From: Photorhabdus bodei
GTDB lineage: Bacteria > Pseudomonadota > Gammaproteobacteria > Enterobacterales > Enterobacteriaceae
Assembly (NCBI RefSeq): GCF_003287735.1
Contig: NZ_NSCM01000002.1
Coordinates: 1 to 64,000, forward strand
Length of the DNA: 64,000 nt
Direction of reading: 5' to 3'
How positions within the stretch are numbered: the first letter of the stretch is position 1; every line of letters starts with the position of its first letter. Below, piece by piece: positions 7,887-18,873 of the stretch. The notes under the pieces were generated by a model. That model searched no databases and was not told the DNA's origin. It saw nothing but the letters and a program-made list of their open reading frames with translations. Made by a program: the position numbers and the translations under genes.

Positions 7887-9077
7887 ATGTTCTGCTCCTG
7901 TAAATGATGCGGAATAAGTTCATACTATCCTTGACATATCCTAATTGATTCAGGCAACTCAGTATTTTTAATAAGTGATCAAATTAGTTCTAACTTGTAC
8001 TGATCTTTTTTCTATTTACGTTAACGATATTATCTTAATTCTATTAAAATAATTCCTAATAAATTGTTTTTCAACTTAATCTTATATTTTGTATAATTTG
8101 GCGCATTGAATGATTTTGTAAATATTGAATAGGTCGCATTTTGTATTAATATCATATCCATTATCTAGAATAGATAGCTAATTTTTATGACATTTGCCAA
8201 AATAAAATTTTTTATAATTAAATATACAAGCATTTAGCTTATATTTAAAAATACTTAATGTTTTTTAATAATCTCAATTTGACATTAATATAAAGAAAAT
8301 AAAATATGGAGTGATTTAACATTTACACATAATAAATACAAATAACGATTTCACTTTTAACAATGAAGCTAAGCGTTTGCCAATGAAAATTGCAGAAAAT
8401 TAAATGAAATTATTAAATAAATAGGAAAAAATGAAATTTATTATTTGGAATGATAAATTGACGGCAAAGATAATATCTATTATTTCTGTCGTAAAGTAGT
8501 CGTTGGTTTAAGCTTCTGAATAAGGCGTTGGTAATCGGTTACGATAGGGATGTTTTATAATACTAATATATTAAGAAATGATTAACTGTTTAGCGATGAG
8601 GTGATCATTCGGTATGAATTGGTTATCGGGTTTTTCCTATCTAAAAGCAAGATTGAGGAAAGTGATAATCGCTATTGAATCGTTTTCACTTGAAAAGACT
8701 TTACTTGTTTCTCTAATCTAAGTAAATCATTGAGGTAGGGAACAATACAGTCAATTTGTTACAAATAATCTCAATAGGCAGGGGTATTGTTGTCTGAAAT
8801 TTAAGAGCATTTAGATATAGTCAATTTTCTTAACTGGATAGTTAATTTTATATTAAGTTATCATCAGATTGTTCACTCCTTTTGTTGTTTTGGTTATCGG
8901 TTTACTCTGGTTTTTGAAAGTTAAATTCGGTCAAATTTTATTTTACATTTGAATAGATAAATTTCATGCGTTATTAATGAATAATTATTTATTTATTCAT
9001 TTCATCTATATGTAGTAGATTTAATTTATTCCCTATTTACTCCCTATTTATTCATTAAATGTGCATAAACCATGCAT
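7887..9077. other. Long AT-rich gap between the SDR and the ast operon
   Basis: No reading frame that I can support. It contains an 11-base tandem repeat (TCCCTATTTAC twice, about 9030-9050) and two ATTTATTCATT segments (about 8990 and 9046). The second part resembles ArgR half-sites (TGAAT...ATTCA at 8978-8999 with wide spacing), which is suggestive only. A transcript may arise here because a terminator-like hairpin follows at 9078. Confidence 0.4.
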
Positions 9078-9125
9078 AAAAATACTTTTTGGAATTTTGA
9101 ACAAGATCAAAAAGTATTTTTTTTG
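9078..9125 (+). terminator. Strong hairpin with T-run upstream of astC
   Basis: AAAAATACTTTTTG (9078-9091) pairs perfectly with CAAAAAGTATTTTT (9108-9121) around a 16-base loop, followed by further Ts. This is a typical intrinsic terminator shape on the plus strand, yet no plus-strand gene ends upstream. It may end an unrecognised small RNA or act as a leader attenuator of the ast operon. Confidence 0.6.
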
Positions 9126-9396
9126 TGTACAACTTGTGTTGACTTTGTTAAGTAGGGGCAACAGTATCTGTCTAATGGCTGAGCAACTATGTTTTAGGAA
9201 ATAGTCATGGGATTAATAAGAATAATATTAAATAGATCCTGTAATCTTATTATTTTTAAGGCTTTTTAGGTTTCAATTTGGTAAACCTTTTACTCGGCAT
9301 ACATTAAATAAGTTGTGTAAGTGTGAGACGAAAAATGATGCGGGGCATATTACTTTCTCTCATCCGTGTACTCTCTATTTTAAGGGGAAATTATCT

Positions 9397-10605
9397 ATGT
9401 TAGAAAATATTCAGAGAAGTTGGTTTGAACACTATATGGTGCCCTGTTTCTCTCCTGCTAAGTTCATACCTGTTCGGGCCAAAGGTTCGAAAGTATGGGA
9501 TCAAGATGGCAAGGAATATATCGATTTTGCCGGTGGAATTGCCGTTAATTCATTAGGGCATGCACATCCTGAATTAAAGGATGCGTTAATTTCTCAGATT
9601 GATAAAATATGGCATATAGGTAATGGTTACACCAATGAACCTGTCCTAAAATTAGCAAAAAGACTCGTGGAAAATACTTTTGCTGATAAAGCGTTTTTCT
9701 GTAATTCAGGGGCAGAGGCTAACGAAGCAGCATTAAAGTTAGCCAGAAAATATGCCGCTGATAAATATGGAAAAAATAAGAATGAGATTATTTCATTTAA
9801 AGATTCTTTTCATGGTAGAACATTATTTACCGTTACAGTAGGAGGGCAGCCAAAATATTCACAAGATTATGCCCCTCTCCCGCAAGAAATTACGCATCTT
9901 CCTTATAATAATTTAGCGGCGATCAGAGAACACATTTCTGAAAATACCTGTGCGGTTATTGTCGAACCTATTATCGGTGAGGGCGGTGTTATTCCCGCAG
10001 ATCCTGCATTCTTGCAGGAATTACGTACCTTATGTGATCGTTTTCAAGCGCTGCTTATTTTTGATGAAATTCAAACTGGGGTGGGCCGTACAGGATACCT
10101 TTATGCTTATCAGGAATATGGTATTGAGCCTGATATTCTTACCAGTGCTAAAGGTCTCGGTGGCGGTTTTCCTATCGGAGCTATGTTGACAAAACAACAT
10201 ATTGCAGCGGTTTTTCAACCTGGAACGCACGGTACCACGTTTGGCGGTAATCCTCTGGCGGCGGCGGTTGCCAATAAGGTGCTTTCTATTGTTAATCAGG
10301 CGGAGCTGCTCACCGGCGTTTTGCAACGTCATGATTACTTCATGGATAAATTATCGAAACTGAATCAGCGTTACCAAATATTCAGTTGCTTGCGAGGTAA
10401 AGGGCTGCTTTTAGGTGCTGAATTGGATAAGGCTTGGCAAGGTAAGGCGAAGCAATTAACTAACTTGGCAGCAGAGGAGGGATTAATTGCTTTGATCGCG
10501 GGTCCAGATGTGTTGCGCTTTGCGCCAGCATTAAATATCGAATTTGCTGATATTGATGAAGGTCTGGTTCGTCTTGAAAGCACCATCATGCGGTTTGTAG
10601 GTTAA
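9397..10605 (+). CDS. astC: Succinylornithine transaminase (AstC)
   Basis: The third step of the arginine succinyltransferase (AST) pathway: a PLP enzyme that moves the amino group of N2-succinylornithine to 2-oxoglutarate. It is a class III aminotransferase with [29 protein letters not shown] near the N-terminus, [17 protein letters not shown] for phosphate binding, [12 protein letters not shown] and the PLP lysine in [11 protein letters not shown] chose ATG 9397 (402 residues) because AAGGGG precedes it and it matches the family length; the frame is open from 9313. First gene of astCADBE, 21 bp before astA. Confidence 0.93.
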   Translation: MLENIQRSWFEHYMVPCFSPAKFIPVRAKGSKVWDQDGKEYIDFAGGIAVNSLGHAHPELKDALISQIDKIWHIGNGYTNEPVLKLAKRLVENTFADKAFFCNSGAEANEAALKLARKYAADKYGKNKNEIISFKDSFHGRTLFTVTVGGQPKYSQDYAPLPQEITHLPYNNLAAIREHISENTCAVIVEPIIGEGGVIPADPAFLQELRTLCDRFQALLIFDEIQTGVGRTGYLYAYQEYGIEPDILTSAKGLGGGFPIGAMLTKQHIAAVFQPGTHGTTFGGNPLAAAVANKVLSIVNQAELLTGVLQRHDYFMDKLSKLNQRYQIFSCLRGKGLLLGAELDKAWQGKAKQLTNLAAEEGLIALIAGPDVLRFAPALNIEFADIDEGLVRLESTIMRFVG

Positions 10606-10626
10606 TAGTAAATTGAAGGTGATGTT

Positions 10627-11658
10627 ATGATGCTTTTCCGAGCTGTCCGGCATAGTGACTTAAATGGGGTTCAGTCTTTATCTCAACGCGCGGGTATAGG
10701 TTTGACATCTTTTCCCAATAACCTGGAGCAATTACGCTCACGTATTGCACGTAGCGTTGATACTTTTGAGGGAAAACTGACCAGGGCTCAGCAGGGATTC
10801 CTTTTTGTGCTGGAAGATATCAGCGTGAATCGTGTGGCGGGTGTCAGTGCTATCGAAGTGGCGGTTGGGCTGGAGGAGCCGTTTTATAACTTTCGGGTAC
10901 AAAAAACCATTCGTTCATCACGTGAATTGGGAATTTATAAATCTATTGAAGCGTTGACTTTGGAACAAGATCAGACCGGTAACAGTGAATTGTGTACTTT
11001 GTTCCTTGATCCGGAATATCAGAAGGGAAGAAATGGGGTATTTCTCTCCAAAGCACGTTTTCTTTTTATCGCCGCATTTAGGGATATTTTTTCTAAAATT
11101 ATATTCGCTGAAATGCGAGGGGTTGCAGATGAGCAAGGAAATTCCCCTTTCTGGAATTCACTGGGACAACATTTTTTTGGCATTCCTTTTTCCCAGGCAG
11201 ATTACTTAACCGGTATTGGGTCGAAAACCTTTATTGCCGAACTCATGCCCCTTCATCCTATTTATATCTCCTTATTATCTGCTGAGGCGCAGAAGGTGAT
11301 TGGGCAGGTCCATGAGAAAACAGTACCCGCGCGGGCAATTCTTGAAAAAGAAGGTCTTATTTATCAAGATCATATAGATATTTTTGATGGCGGCGCTTTA
11401 TTACAGGCTGAGATTGACCGGATACGTGCGGTAAAAGAGAGTCGTCTCGTTTCTGTCAGTAAAGCTGAATCAGTGACCAGAGATGATGGTGTTCCTTGTA
11501 TCGTTGCCAATCAGCAGTTTAGTGAATTTCGAGCGCTTTTATTGAATGTGGCGTGTGACAGTAATGAACTTTTTTTAACAACCGCAGAGATGGATGCACT
11601 TCAAGTAAGCGATGGGGAGCAGGTGCGACGGGTTAGTCTCTTTCCAAAGGAAAATTAA
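10627..11658 (+). CDS. astA: Arginine N-succinyltransferase (AstA)
   Basis: The first step of the AST pathway: it transfers succinyl from succinyl-CoA to the alpha-amino group of arginine. The 343 residues match the family: an N-terminal GNAT-like half ([12 protein letters not shown]…), [28 protein letters not shown], and a C-terminal half with [24 protein letters not shown] and IDIFDGG. The start is ATG 10627 or 10630. It follows astC by 21 bp and precedes astD by two bases, so the genes are one transcription unit. Confidence 0.95.
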   Translation: MMLFRAVRHSDLNGVQSLSQRAGIGLTSFPNNLEQLRSRIARSVDTFEGKLTRAQQGFLFVLEDISVNRVAGVSAIEVAVGLEEPFYNFRVQKTIRSSRELGIYKSIEALTLEQDQTGNSELCTLFLDPEYQKGRNGVFLSKARFLFIAAFRDIFSKIIFAEMRGVADEQGNSPFWNSLGQHFFGIPFSQADYLTGIGSKTFIAELMPLHPIYISLLSAEAQKVIGQVHEKTVPARAILEKEGLIYQDHIDIFDGGALLQAEIDRIRAVKESRLVSVSKAESVTRDDGVPCIVANQQFSEFRALLLNVACDSNELFLTTAEMDALQVSDGEQVRRVSLFPKEN

Positions 11659-11660
11659 GC

Positions 11661-13136
11661 ATGAATTATAAAGCACATTACATTGGGGGAAGATGGATTG
11701 AGGGACAGGGTGAGTCGATAACTAAATTTTCCCCAATAGATCAACAGATTCTGTGGCAAGCTAACAGCGCCGATGCTTCGCAAGTCAGAGCCGCTTGTCA
11801 TGCTGCTCGTGAGGCGTTTTATGCCTGGTCACATTTGCCTGCCAGTGAGCGGATTAAGGTCATTCAGACGTTTGCGGCTTTGCTGAATGAGGAGAAAGAG
11901 ACGCTTGCTCGTGTTATCAGTCAGGAAACCAGTAAACCGTTATGGGAAACTCGGACTGAAATACAATCCATGATAGGTAAAGCGGCTATTTCTATCGAAG
12001 CGTGGGAACAGCGTACCGGTGAGTCAGAAACGATTATGCCAGACGGCCGTGCCTTACTGCGTCACCGTCCTCACGGCGTGATGGCGGTTTTTGGTCCGTA
12101 TAACTTTCCCGGACATTTGCCTAATGGTCATATTATTCCCGCGCTTATTGCGGGTAATACACTGGTGTTTAAACCGAGTGAATTGACACCGATGACCGCG
12201 GAAGAGACGGTGAAACTATGGGAAAAAGCCGGTTTGCCCGCAGGTGTGCTCAATCTGGTTCAGGGAGCGCGCAATACCGGGACAGCATTGCTGGAGGATA
12301 AGCAGATTGATGGCGTGCTGTTTACGGGAAGTGCCAATACTGGCTTTCACTTTCACCGAGTGCTTGGCGGTCAGCCAGAGAAGATGTTGGCACTTGAAAT
12401 GGGGGGAAACAATGCATTGATCGTCGATGCTTGCGACGATATTGATGCCGCTGTTTACACCATTGTGCAGTCAGCGTTTATCTCCGCTGGTCAACGTTGC
12501 ACCTGTGCCCGCAGATTGTTGGTCAAAAATGGTGCGCACGGAGATGCGGTGATTAAGCGTCTGGTGGAGGTGACAGAGCGGATCATACCATCCCATTGGG
12601 ATGCCCAACCTCAACCGTTCATTGGTGGAGTCATTTCTCTACAGGCTGTGCAGAATCTATTGGAAGCTCAAGATCGGCTACAAAAACTGGGTGGTATTTC
12701 TTTGGTTTCGCTGGAGCAATGCCAGCCGCAATCAACGTTGTTGACCCCAGGGATTATTGATGTTAGCCAAGTCGCTGATGCTCCTGATGAGGAGTATTTC
12801 GGGCCGCTGCTCATGCTTATGCGTTATGACACATTTGATGAGGCGCTGGCAATTGCCAATAACACCCGATTCGGATTGGCTACCGGTTTAATTTCGCCGG
12901 ATGCTGCTCTGTTCCAACGTCTGTCGGAAGATGCCAGAGCGGGCATTGTGAACTGGAATAAGCCGTTGACTGGGGCTTCCAGTAAAGCGCCTTTCGGTGG
13001 CATTGGTGCGTCAGGAAATTACCGACCTAGTGCTTATTATGCTGCTGATTACTGTGCCTGGCCGATGTCATCTCTGGTTGCCGACGAACTCACTTTACCT
13101 GAAACGCTTGCGCCGGGGCTTCATTTCCCTGAATAA
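11661..13136 (+). CDS. astD: N-succinylglutamate 5-semialdehyde dehydrogenase (AstD)
   Basis: The fourth step of the AST pathway: NAD-dependent oxidation of succinylglutamate semialdehyde to succinylglutamate. It is an aldehyde dehydrogenase of normal length (491). Visible are [19 protein letters not shown], the cofactor segment FTGSANTG, the general-base Glu in LEMGGNN and the catalytic Cys in [19 protein letters not shown] and [15 protein letters not shown] complete the family pattern. The ATG lies two bases after the astA stop, so translation is probably coupled. Confidence 0.95.
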   Translation: MNYKAHYIGGRWIEGQGESITKFSPIDQQILWQANSADASQVRAACHAAREAFYAWSHLPASERIKVIQTFAALLNEEKETLARVISQETSKPLWETRTEIQSMIGKAAISIEAWEQRTGESETIMPDGRALLRHRPHGVMAVFGPYNFPGHLPNGHIIPALIAGNTLVFKPSELTPMTAEETVKLWEKAGLPAGVLNLVQGARNTGTALLEDKQIDGVLFTGSANTGFHFHRVLGGQPEKMLALEMGGNNALIVDACDDIDAAVYTIVQSAFISAGQRCTCARRLLVKNGAHGDAVIKRLVEVTERIIPSHWDAQPQPFIGGVISLQAVQNLLEAQDRLQKLGGISLVSLEQCQPQSTLLTPGIIDVSQVADAPDEEYFGPLLMLMRYDTFDEALAIANNTRFGLATGLISPDAALFQRLSEDARAGIVNWNKPLTGASSKAPFGGIGASGNYRPSAYYAADYCAWPMSSLVADELTLPETLAPGLHFPE

Positions 13137-13185
13137 CCGTTTAACGGGATAGGTTTCAATTTATACAATTTTTCCAGAGGGATTT

Positions 13186-14529
13186 ATGGCTGGTTTTGAA
13201 GCAAATTTTGATGGGTTGGTCGGCCTGACCCATCACTATGCGGGGCTTTCTGTGGGTAATAAGGCTTCGATTAATAATAAAGACAGCGTATCTAACCCGC
13301 GTAAAGCCGCGCTGCAAGGGTTGATGAAAATGAAAGCGCTGGCTGATGAGGGGTTTATTCAAGGAGTGCTTCCTCCTCAACAACGCCCTAATATTCCAGC
13401 CTTGCGTAATTTAGGTTTTGTGGGCAGTGATGAGCAGATACTGCATAAAGCAGCCAAATATTCTCCGGTGTTATTATCAAAACTGAGTTCTGCTTCATCA
13501 ATGTGGACCGCAAATGCGGCAACCGTGTCGCCTTCGGCGGATAGCGCTGATCAGCGAGTTCATTTCACGGTAGCTAATTTAAACAATAAATTGCACCGTT
13601 CGCTGGAAATAGAAACGACGGCCGCTGCGTTAAAAGCCACTTTTGCTGATCAAAACTATTTTGTCCATCACCAGGCTCTTCCACAACATGAAGATTTTGG
13701 TGATGAAGGGGCGGCAAACCATAATCGCCTTGGCGGTGATTATGATACGCCTGGCGTACAGGTGTTTGTCTATGGCCGTAGCGCATTTCGCGGCGGCCCA
13801 ATGCCCAAATGTTATCCTGCGCGGCAAACATTGGAAGCCAGTGAAGCGATTGCGCGGTTGCATCAGCTTAATCCGGCACAAACCGTTTTTGTACAGCAAA
13901 ACCCGGTCGCCATTGACAGTGGGGTTTTCCATAACGATGTGATTGCGGTCAGCAACCGGAATGTCCTTTTTCACCATCAATATGCTTATCTTAATCAGTC
14001 TCAGGTTCTGACCGAAATTAAAGAGAAAATGGCGATATTGGGACAGAATTTTGTCACGATTGAGGTGCCTGCTGAGCAGATCAGCATCAAAGATGCGGTT
14101 GATTCTTATCTCTTTAATAGTCAGTTACTGAGTAAAACTGATGGGAAAATGGTGATCGTTGTTCCTGAAGAGTGCCGCCAACATTCCGCTGTCTGGGATT
14201 ATTTGCAGTCGCTGAGTGCACAAACCTCTTCGCCTATTAATGAAGTCCGTGTTTTTGATTTGCGGGAAAGTATGCGCAATGGCGGCGGCCCGGCCTGTTT
14301 GCGTCTGAGGGTGGTACTCAACGATGCTGAATTTCGTGCTGTTAATCCCGCAACATTGATGAATACGCAACTTCACCAGCGCCTGACCAAATGGATAGCG
14401 CACCATTATCGTGATGAATTATGCGCTAGTGATCTGGCCGATCCCCAATTACTTCGTGAAGTTTATACCGCGCTGGATGAGCTTACGCAGATCCTGAATT
14501 TAGGATCGATCTATGAATTTCAGCGCTAA
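13186..14529 (+). CDS. astB: N-succinylarginine dihydrolase (AstB)
   Basis: The second step of the AST pathway: it hydrolyses N2-succinylarginine to succinylornithine, CO2 and two ammonia. The 447 residues match the amidinotransferase-fold family: [18 protein letters not shown] at the N-terminus, [33 protein letters not shown] and [13 protein letters not shown] near the C-terminus, which carries the presumed nucleophilic Cys. GAGG lies upstream of the ATG. There is a 49 bp gap after astD and 12 bp before astE, consistent with the same operon. Confidence 0.95.
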   Translation: MAGFEANFDGLVGLTHHYAGLSVGNKASINNKDSVSNPRKAALQGLMKMKALADEGFIQGVLPPQQRPNIPALRNLGFVGSDEQILHKAAKYSPVLLSKLSSASSMWTANAATVSPSADSADQRVHFTVANLNNKLHRSLEIETTAAALKATFADQNYFVHHQALPQHEDFGDEGAANHNRLGGDYDTPGVQVFVYGRSAFRGGPMPKCYPARQTLEASEAIARLHQLNPAQTVFVQQNPVAIDSGVFHNDVIAVSNRNVLFHHQYAYLNQSQVLTEIKEKMAILGQNFVTIEVPAEQISIKDAVDSYLFNSQLLSKTDGKMVIVVPEECRQHSAVWDYLQSLSAQTSSPINEVRVFDLRESMRNGGGPACLRLRVVLNDAEFRAVNPATLMNTQLHQRLTKWIAHHYRDELCASDLADPQLLREVYTALDELTQILNLGSIYEFQR

Positions 14530-14541
14530 ATTGGAGCAGAT

Positions 14542-15528
14542 ATGGATCTGTTAACGTTATTGCTTGAAAAAAAACTTGCCGACCATCTGATATTTCCGGA
14601 AACAATAAATGCGCATTGGCTGGCAGAAGGGGTACTGCAACTGATTCCCCATGAGGGAGAAAATCGGTCTTTGGTGATTTCTGCCGGTATTCACGGTAAT
14701 GAAACCGCGCCTATTGAAATATTGATTCAGTTACTTGCACAGTTGGCGGATGGCACGTTAACACTAAAAAATAACTTGTTGATCATCTTCGGTAATTTGC
14801 CTGCGATGCGTGCGAATCGACGTTATTTACATCATGATTTGAATCGCATGTTTGGTGGCCGTTACCTGAATTTTCCGCTAGGAAATGAGCGATCACGTGC
14901 GGCTGAACTTGAAGACGTTGTGAGTCGCTTTTTTGCTGAACCTTCGGTGTCGTCGGCAAATATTCGCTGGCATATTGATCTGCATACCGCTATACGCGCT
15001 TCTCACCATGAGCAATTTGCCTTGTTACCTGCTCAGAATCGCCCCTTTTCTGCTGAATTTATGCAATGGTTGCATGACAGCGATATTGATGCGCTGGTTT
15101 ATCATCGTGAGAAAGCTGGGACTTTCAGCCATTTTCTGAGTGAAAAGTTTGGGGCGGATAGTTGTACAATGGAGATGGGTAAAGCAATGCCTTTTGGGGA
15201 AAATGATTTAACCAGATTTCAAAAAATTACGGATGCGCTTTATGGTTTAATTTCTTTATCGCAAATAGCAGCACGTATTAAATCTGAGCTGAAACATTAC
15301 CAGGTAATTAATTCCATTATTAAGAGTCACGACAGTTTTCAACTTCATATCCCCGCGGATACCTTGAACTTTACTGAATTGCCAGAAGGATTTGAAATCG
15401 CCAGCCAACATGATCGCCATTGGAAAATTAAATTTCCGGCGAAGTTTATTTTATTTCCTAATGCTGAGGTTGCTAATGGATTACGGGCAGGATTGTTACT
15501 TGCTTTAAATGAAAAAATAATTAAATAA
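14542..15528 (+). CDS. astE: Succinylglutamate desuccinylase (AstE)
   Basis: The last step of the AST pathway: it releases succinate and glutamate from N-succinylglutamate. It is a zinc carboxypeptidase-like enzyme (M14/AstE-AspA type). The metal ligands are visible in SAGIHGNETAP (His and Glu) and WHIDLHTAIR (His), and the likely catalytic Glu in CTMEMGKA. The length of 328 is close to the E. coli enzyme. It ends the astCADBE order, and an amino acid permease follows in the same direction 98 bp later. Confidence 0.94.
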   Translation: MDLLTLLLEKKLADHLIFPETINAHWLAEGVLQLIPHEGENRSLVISAGIHGNETAPIEILIQLLAQLADGTLTLKNNLLIIFGNLPAMRANRRYLHHDLNRMFGGRYLNFPLGNERSRAAELEDVVSRFFAEPSVSSANIRWHIDLHTAIRASHHEQFALLPAQNRPFSAEFMQWLHDSDIDALVYHREKAGTFSHFLSEKFGADSCTMEMGKAMPFGENDLTRFQKITDALYGLISLSQIAARIKSELKHYQVINSIIKSHDSFQLHIPADTLNFTELPEGFEIASQHDRHWKIKFPAKFILFPNAEVANGLRAGLLLALNEKIIK

Positions 15529-15626
15529 ATAAGACATTATTCCATTTTCTTCCTGAAGCCGTAAAAACTTCTTCTTCAGAAAGATTTAGCAGTCAACTGC
15601 TTCTTTAATGACGGACGGGTATTATC

Positions 15627-17081
15627 ATGACTAAAAATAATAAAACTCAACAAAACCTTTCGGCAGAGAAATTTGCTGATACACAAACGCTTCATAGAGG
15701 GCTGAGTGCACGTCATATTCAATTGATTTCCATTGGTGGTGCTATTGGCACAGGTTTATTTATGGGGTCAGGAAAAACCATTGCCGTATCGGGTACATCG
15801 ATCATTATTACCTATGCGATTGTTGGTTTTTTTGTCTATATGGTGATGCGGGCAATGGGAGAATTGCTGCTGACTAAACTGAATTATCGCTCTTTTGCTG
15901 ATTTTGTATCGGATTATTTAGGGACCAAAGCCAGTTTTTTTCTCGGCTGGACTTATTGGATGAGTTGGATTGTCTCTTGTATTGCTGATGTTGTTGTATG
16001 TGGCGGCTACATTCAATATTGGTTTCCCGGTGTTTCTCTTTGGGTGCCCGCATTTATAACGCTAGGTTTACTGGGTACATGTAATCTTCTTTCTGTCCGC
16101 TTATTTGGTGAAACTGAATTCTGGTTCGCCATGATTAAGGTCATTGCGATTTTAGCGCTAATTATTATTGGCGTTGGTATGGTGATGGTAGGCTGGCAAT
16201 CACCGGATGGTATGATCGCCTCTGTGAATAATTTGACTGATCCATCGGTATTTTTGCCAAATGGTATTTTTGGTTTTTTTGCTGGTTTTCAAATAGCGAT
16301 TTTTTCTTTTACCGGTGTTGAGTTAGTTGGCACGATGACGGCAGAAACAAAAGATCCGGAAAAGATATTGCCGAAAGCAATTAATTATATCCCGATGAGA
16401 ATTATGATTTTCTATATTTTCTCCATGTTGAGCATCATTGCCGTCACTTCTTGGGGACGGATCTCAGCTGAAACCAGCCCTTTTGTGACACTATTTGCCT
16501 TGGCGGGTCTGCCTGCCGCTGCCGCAGTGGTTAATTTTGTTGCATTAACGTCAGCAATGTCCTCTGCTAATAGTGGATTATATGCTTGTACACGTATGCT
16601 TTATGGCTTATCAACGGAAAAAAACGCACACCAGAAATTTAAAATTCTTTCCCGCAATACGGCGATTCCTGTACATAGTCTGATATTTTCTTGTTTCTGT
16701 ATGGTGGTTGGTACGTCACTTTTATTTATTGTACCGAATGTCATGCAGTTATTTACTATTGTATCAACCGTTGCTTCGATTATGGTGATTTATAGCTGGT
16801 GTGTGATTTTGGTTGCCTATTTGGTTTATCGTAAGAATTGCCCTGATGTGCATAAACGTTCAATATTTAAGATGCCTTTGGGGATGTTAATGACTTGGCT
16901 GACCCTGATTTTTTTCATCTTTACCATAGTGGTAATGGTTTTTGACCCGGATACCCTGGTCGCGCTCTGTGGCACGCCTTTATGGTTTATTATGTTAAGT
17001 ATTTTATGGCGCGTGAAAAAGAGAAATGAGGCACAGGAAGAACAACGTTATCAGATATCAAAAGAGAGTTTTCGTTCATAG
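15627..17081 (+). CDS. APC-family amino acid permease, CycA-like
   Basis: A twelve-helix amino acid/proton symporter of the inner membrane. The family signature LSARHIQLISIGGAIGTGLFMGSGK opens helix 1, and FAGFQIAIFSFTGVELVGTMTAETKDPEK lies in the middle; both closely follow E. coli CycA (D-Ser/D-Ala/Gly). At 484 residues it has normal length. It stands downstream of the ast operon in the same direction, which suggests uptake of a substrate related to that catabolism, but CycA-like sequences do not prove arginine transport. Substrate is therefore open. Confidence 0.8.
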   Translation: MTKNNKTQQNLSAEKFADTQTLHRGLSARHIQLISIGGAIGTGLFMGSGKTIAVSGTSIIITYAIVGFFVYMVMRAMGELLLTKLNYRSFADFVSDYLGTKASFFLGWTYWMSWIVSCIADVVVCGGYIQYWFPGVSLWVPAFITLGLLGTCNLLSVRLFGETEFWFAMIKVIAILALIIIGVGMVMVGWQSPDGMIASVNNLTDPSVFLPNGIFGFFAGFQIAIFSFTGVELVGTMTAETKDPEKILPKAINYIPMRIMIFYIFSMLSIIAVTSWGRISAETSPFVTLFALAGLPAAAAVVNFVALTSAMSSANSGLYACTRMLYGLSTEKNAHQKFKILSRNTAIPVHSLIFSCFCMVVGTSLLFIVPNVMQLFTIVSTVASIMVIYSWCVILVAYLVYRKNCPDVHKRSIFKMPLGMLMTWLTLIFFIFTIVVMVFDPDTLVALCGTPLWFIMLSILWRVKKRNEAQEEQRYQISKESFRS

Positions 17082-17976
17082 ACAGGAATGAAGAAATAAC
17101 GAATTGAAACAGATAGAAAAATGGCTTTAATGGTGATCTCATATTAGCCGAAACGGCTCACTTGATTGCATGATATTCAACGGATACCAAACAATTAACT
17201 CAGGTGATAATCAAATCGTTTGCGAGCAGGGGCTTGCCTTTGCTGATATTTTAGTCAAAGTTACGTTATTTCTTTTGACCTATTTCCAATTGAGAATTTG
17301 TTAAGCTTCATGACCTCGGCGCTTTTATTAAATATTTAAATTAAATTTATTGATGATTTATTTTGTTTTTAGTCAAATTTTTTAATTAATTATGAGTTGC
17401 TCACTGACAATGTTCAATGGACAGGCTGGACGTCTGTCATAAAAAACGTCACGCCAAATTGGCTAAGTAATATCAATAATTAGCGTGAGGCAACGGCATT
17501 ACGTGACTTGAATATGTGCGCAATAATATGTTTATGAAATGTGATTATGGGGATGAGAAAGCCCGTTAATATTGGTGTTTATAGGATGTGTAGTCTTGTC
17601 GTTTGGAATCGACTTGGCGGGAATCATGATATCGGTAACATTAATGTTAGGACGTTTAATAACCATTTTAGTCAACGCTTTTGGTTTCTCTACAGCGAGG
17701 ATATACAACATCAATCTTTGCTATTAATGTATCTCAAATAGTACAGGATATAGATTAAATATTAATATTACTAATTGTTTGATAATAGATTATATGTAAA
17801 TATATAATCTATTATCAATTGTCTACTGATAATTGATAACTGTTGTGGAGGAGGATGTTCATAGTGAGTGAAATTTAGCGATCCACTAGGAAAATCGAAA
17901 TGGGTCATACAGTTTTCAGAGCTATAACACAGCCTTTAAATTGCTAATAAAATCAATAATATTAATATAGGCGTAT
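17082..17976. other. Spacer between permease and desulfurase cassette
   Basis: AT-rich and without a supported gene. At 17557-17727 the plus strand encodes a continuous hydrophobic stretch (PLILVFIGCVVLSFGIDLAGIM then SVTLMLGRLITILVNAFGF) of two helix-like segments ending in TAA, without ATG (GTG/TTG at 17572-17577 only). This may be the ghost of a membrane protein. A long perfect inverted repeat lies at 17779-17818. Confidence 0.35.
17779..17818. repeat. 17-bp perfect inverted repeat
   Basis: TTGATAATAGATTATAT (17779-17795) is repeated inverted at 17802-17818 with a six-base loop. It lies about 160 bp before the desulfurase cassette. It could be an operator for a dimeric regulator or an AT-rich hairpin terminator; no T-run follows. 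Confidence 0.7.
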
Positions 17977-18861
17977 ATGCAACAAGTTAACATCTCAAAC
18001 AGCCACCGTCTGGTTCAATCCGAGGCTGAGCTACTCGACCTTATTCTCACCGAAGTGACTAATGCTCCACATCCGGATCTCGTTATTATGGCAGGGCATT
18101 TCATGCTCTTCCTTGATGAAGAACGAGGATGCCTTGTTCCTGGAGTGATCGAAGAAAATACGGCTCCTATGCGAGAAAAAATTGAGCGACGCGTAGGAAT
18201 CTTTCCTGGATACACTTGGGAACTTGGTGTTCGAATCGCAGAGCAGCTTAAACATCAATTCGAAGCGATAAAATTCCTGCTGCTCATCAACGATTGGCAA
18301 TATGTTTCGCGCGACAGCGGGCCAGCATCTGAACTAAGACGTGCCTTCTATGAGCAATTCTCCGCGCTTCCGGCCTCGTACAGATCTATCTTAGAGCGCA
18401 GTGGGCAATTTTCTGAGCAAAACATGCTCGCAAGCCGGAAACATCCTATTGCCTATCCGGAGACTTGGCTGAAATACCGATTCCAGAAAAGCGCCGATAA
18501 GTTGGTCAAAGCAGGGCTGTTAAATCGCCGCGTTCTCGACAATGGCCCTGATGCCGGAACTGAAATTTCTCTTGTGGACGAAAACGGCGATTACCGACCT
18601 CTCATTACCTGCGGCGTTACCGGATGTGCGGGAGAGATCACCGAGATGATCTCCGAGGTCTACAAGGCGCAACATCGCCTTCTGGTGATCTTCGCCCCTG
18701 GCGAATGCTTCCAACCAGTTAAAACAGGGGTAAGCACAGCGCTCTCTCTGTATGGGCTTTCGGGCATGAAGGTGATTGTTGCGGATCCCGGTGGAAGCGG
18801 AGAGATGCAGACACAAGAGATCTACTCGAAGCTTGTTAACGTTGCCGTCTTCACTTCCTGA
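17977..18861 (+). CDS. Unknown protein, first gene of desulfurase/methyltransferase cassette
   Basis: A soluble 294-residue protein that I do not recognise. It has no signal peptide or membrane helix. The N-terminal part contains DLVIMAGHFMLFLDEERGCLVPG (about 34-56) and FLLLINDWQYV (100-110). The C-terminal third looks like an alpha/beta segment: LITCGVTGCAGEITEMI (Cys212 and Cys217), LLVIFAPGECFQPVKTG (Cys244) and MKVIVADPGGSGE. The clustered cysteines beside a cysteine desulfurase gene could accept or relay sulfur, which is inference. No strong ribosome site is seen. The gene is markedly GC-richer than its flanks and ends 12 bp before the next gene. Confidence 0.75.
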   Translation: MQQVNISNSHRLVQSEAELLDLILTEVTNAPHPDLVIMAGHFMLFLDEERGCLVPGVIEENTAPMREKIERRVGIFPGYTWELGVRIAEQLKHQFEAIKFLLLINDWQYVSRDSGPASELRRAFYEQFSALPASYRSILERSGQFSEQNMLASRKHPIAYPETWLKYRFQKSADKLVKAGLLNRRVLDNGPDAGTEISLVDENGDYRPLITCGVTGCAGEITEMISEVYKAQHRLLVIFAPGECFQPVKTGVSTALSLYGLSGMKVIVADPGGSGEMQTQEIYSKLVNVAVFTS

Positions 18862-18873
18862 TGGGGAGTCGCT

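Noticed and set aside
8978..8999. ArgR operator (ARG box) upstream of astC
   Set aside because: TGAAT and ATTCA half-sites are present but separated by 12 bases instead of about 4, so a genuine ARG box cannot be claimed.
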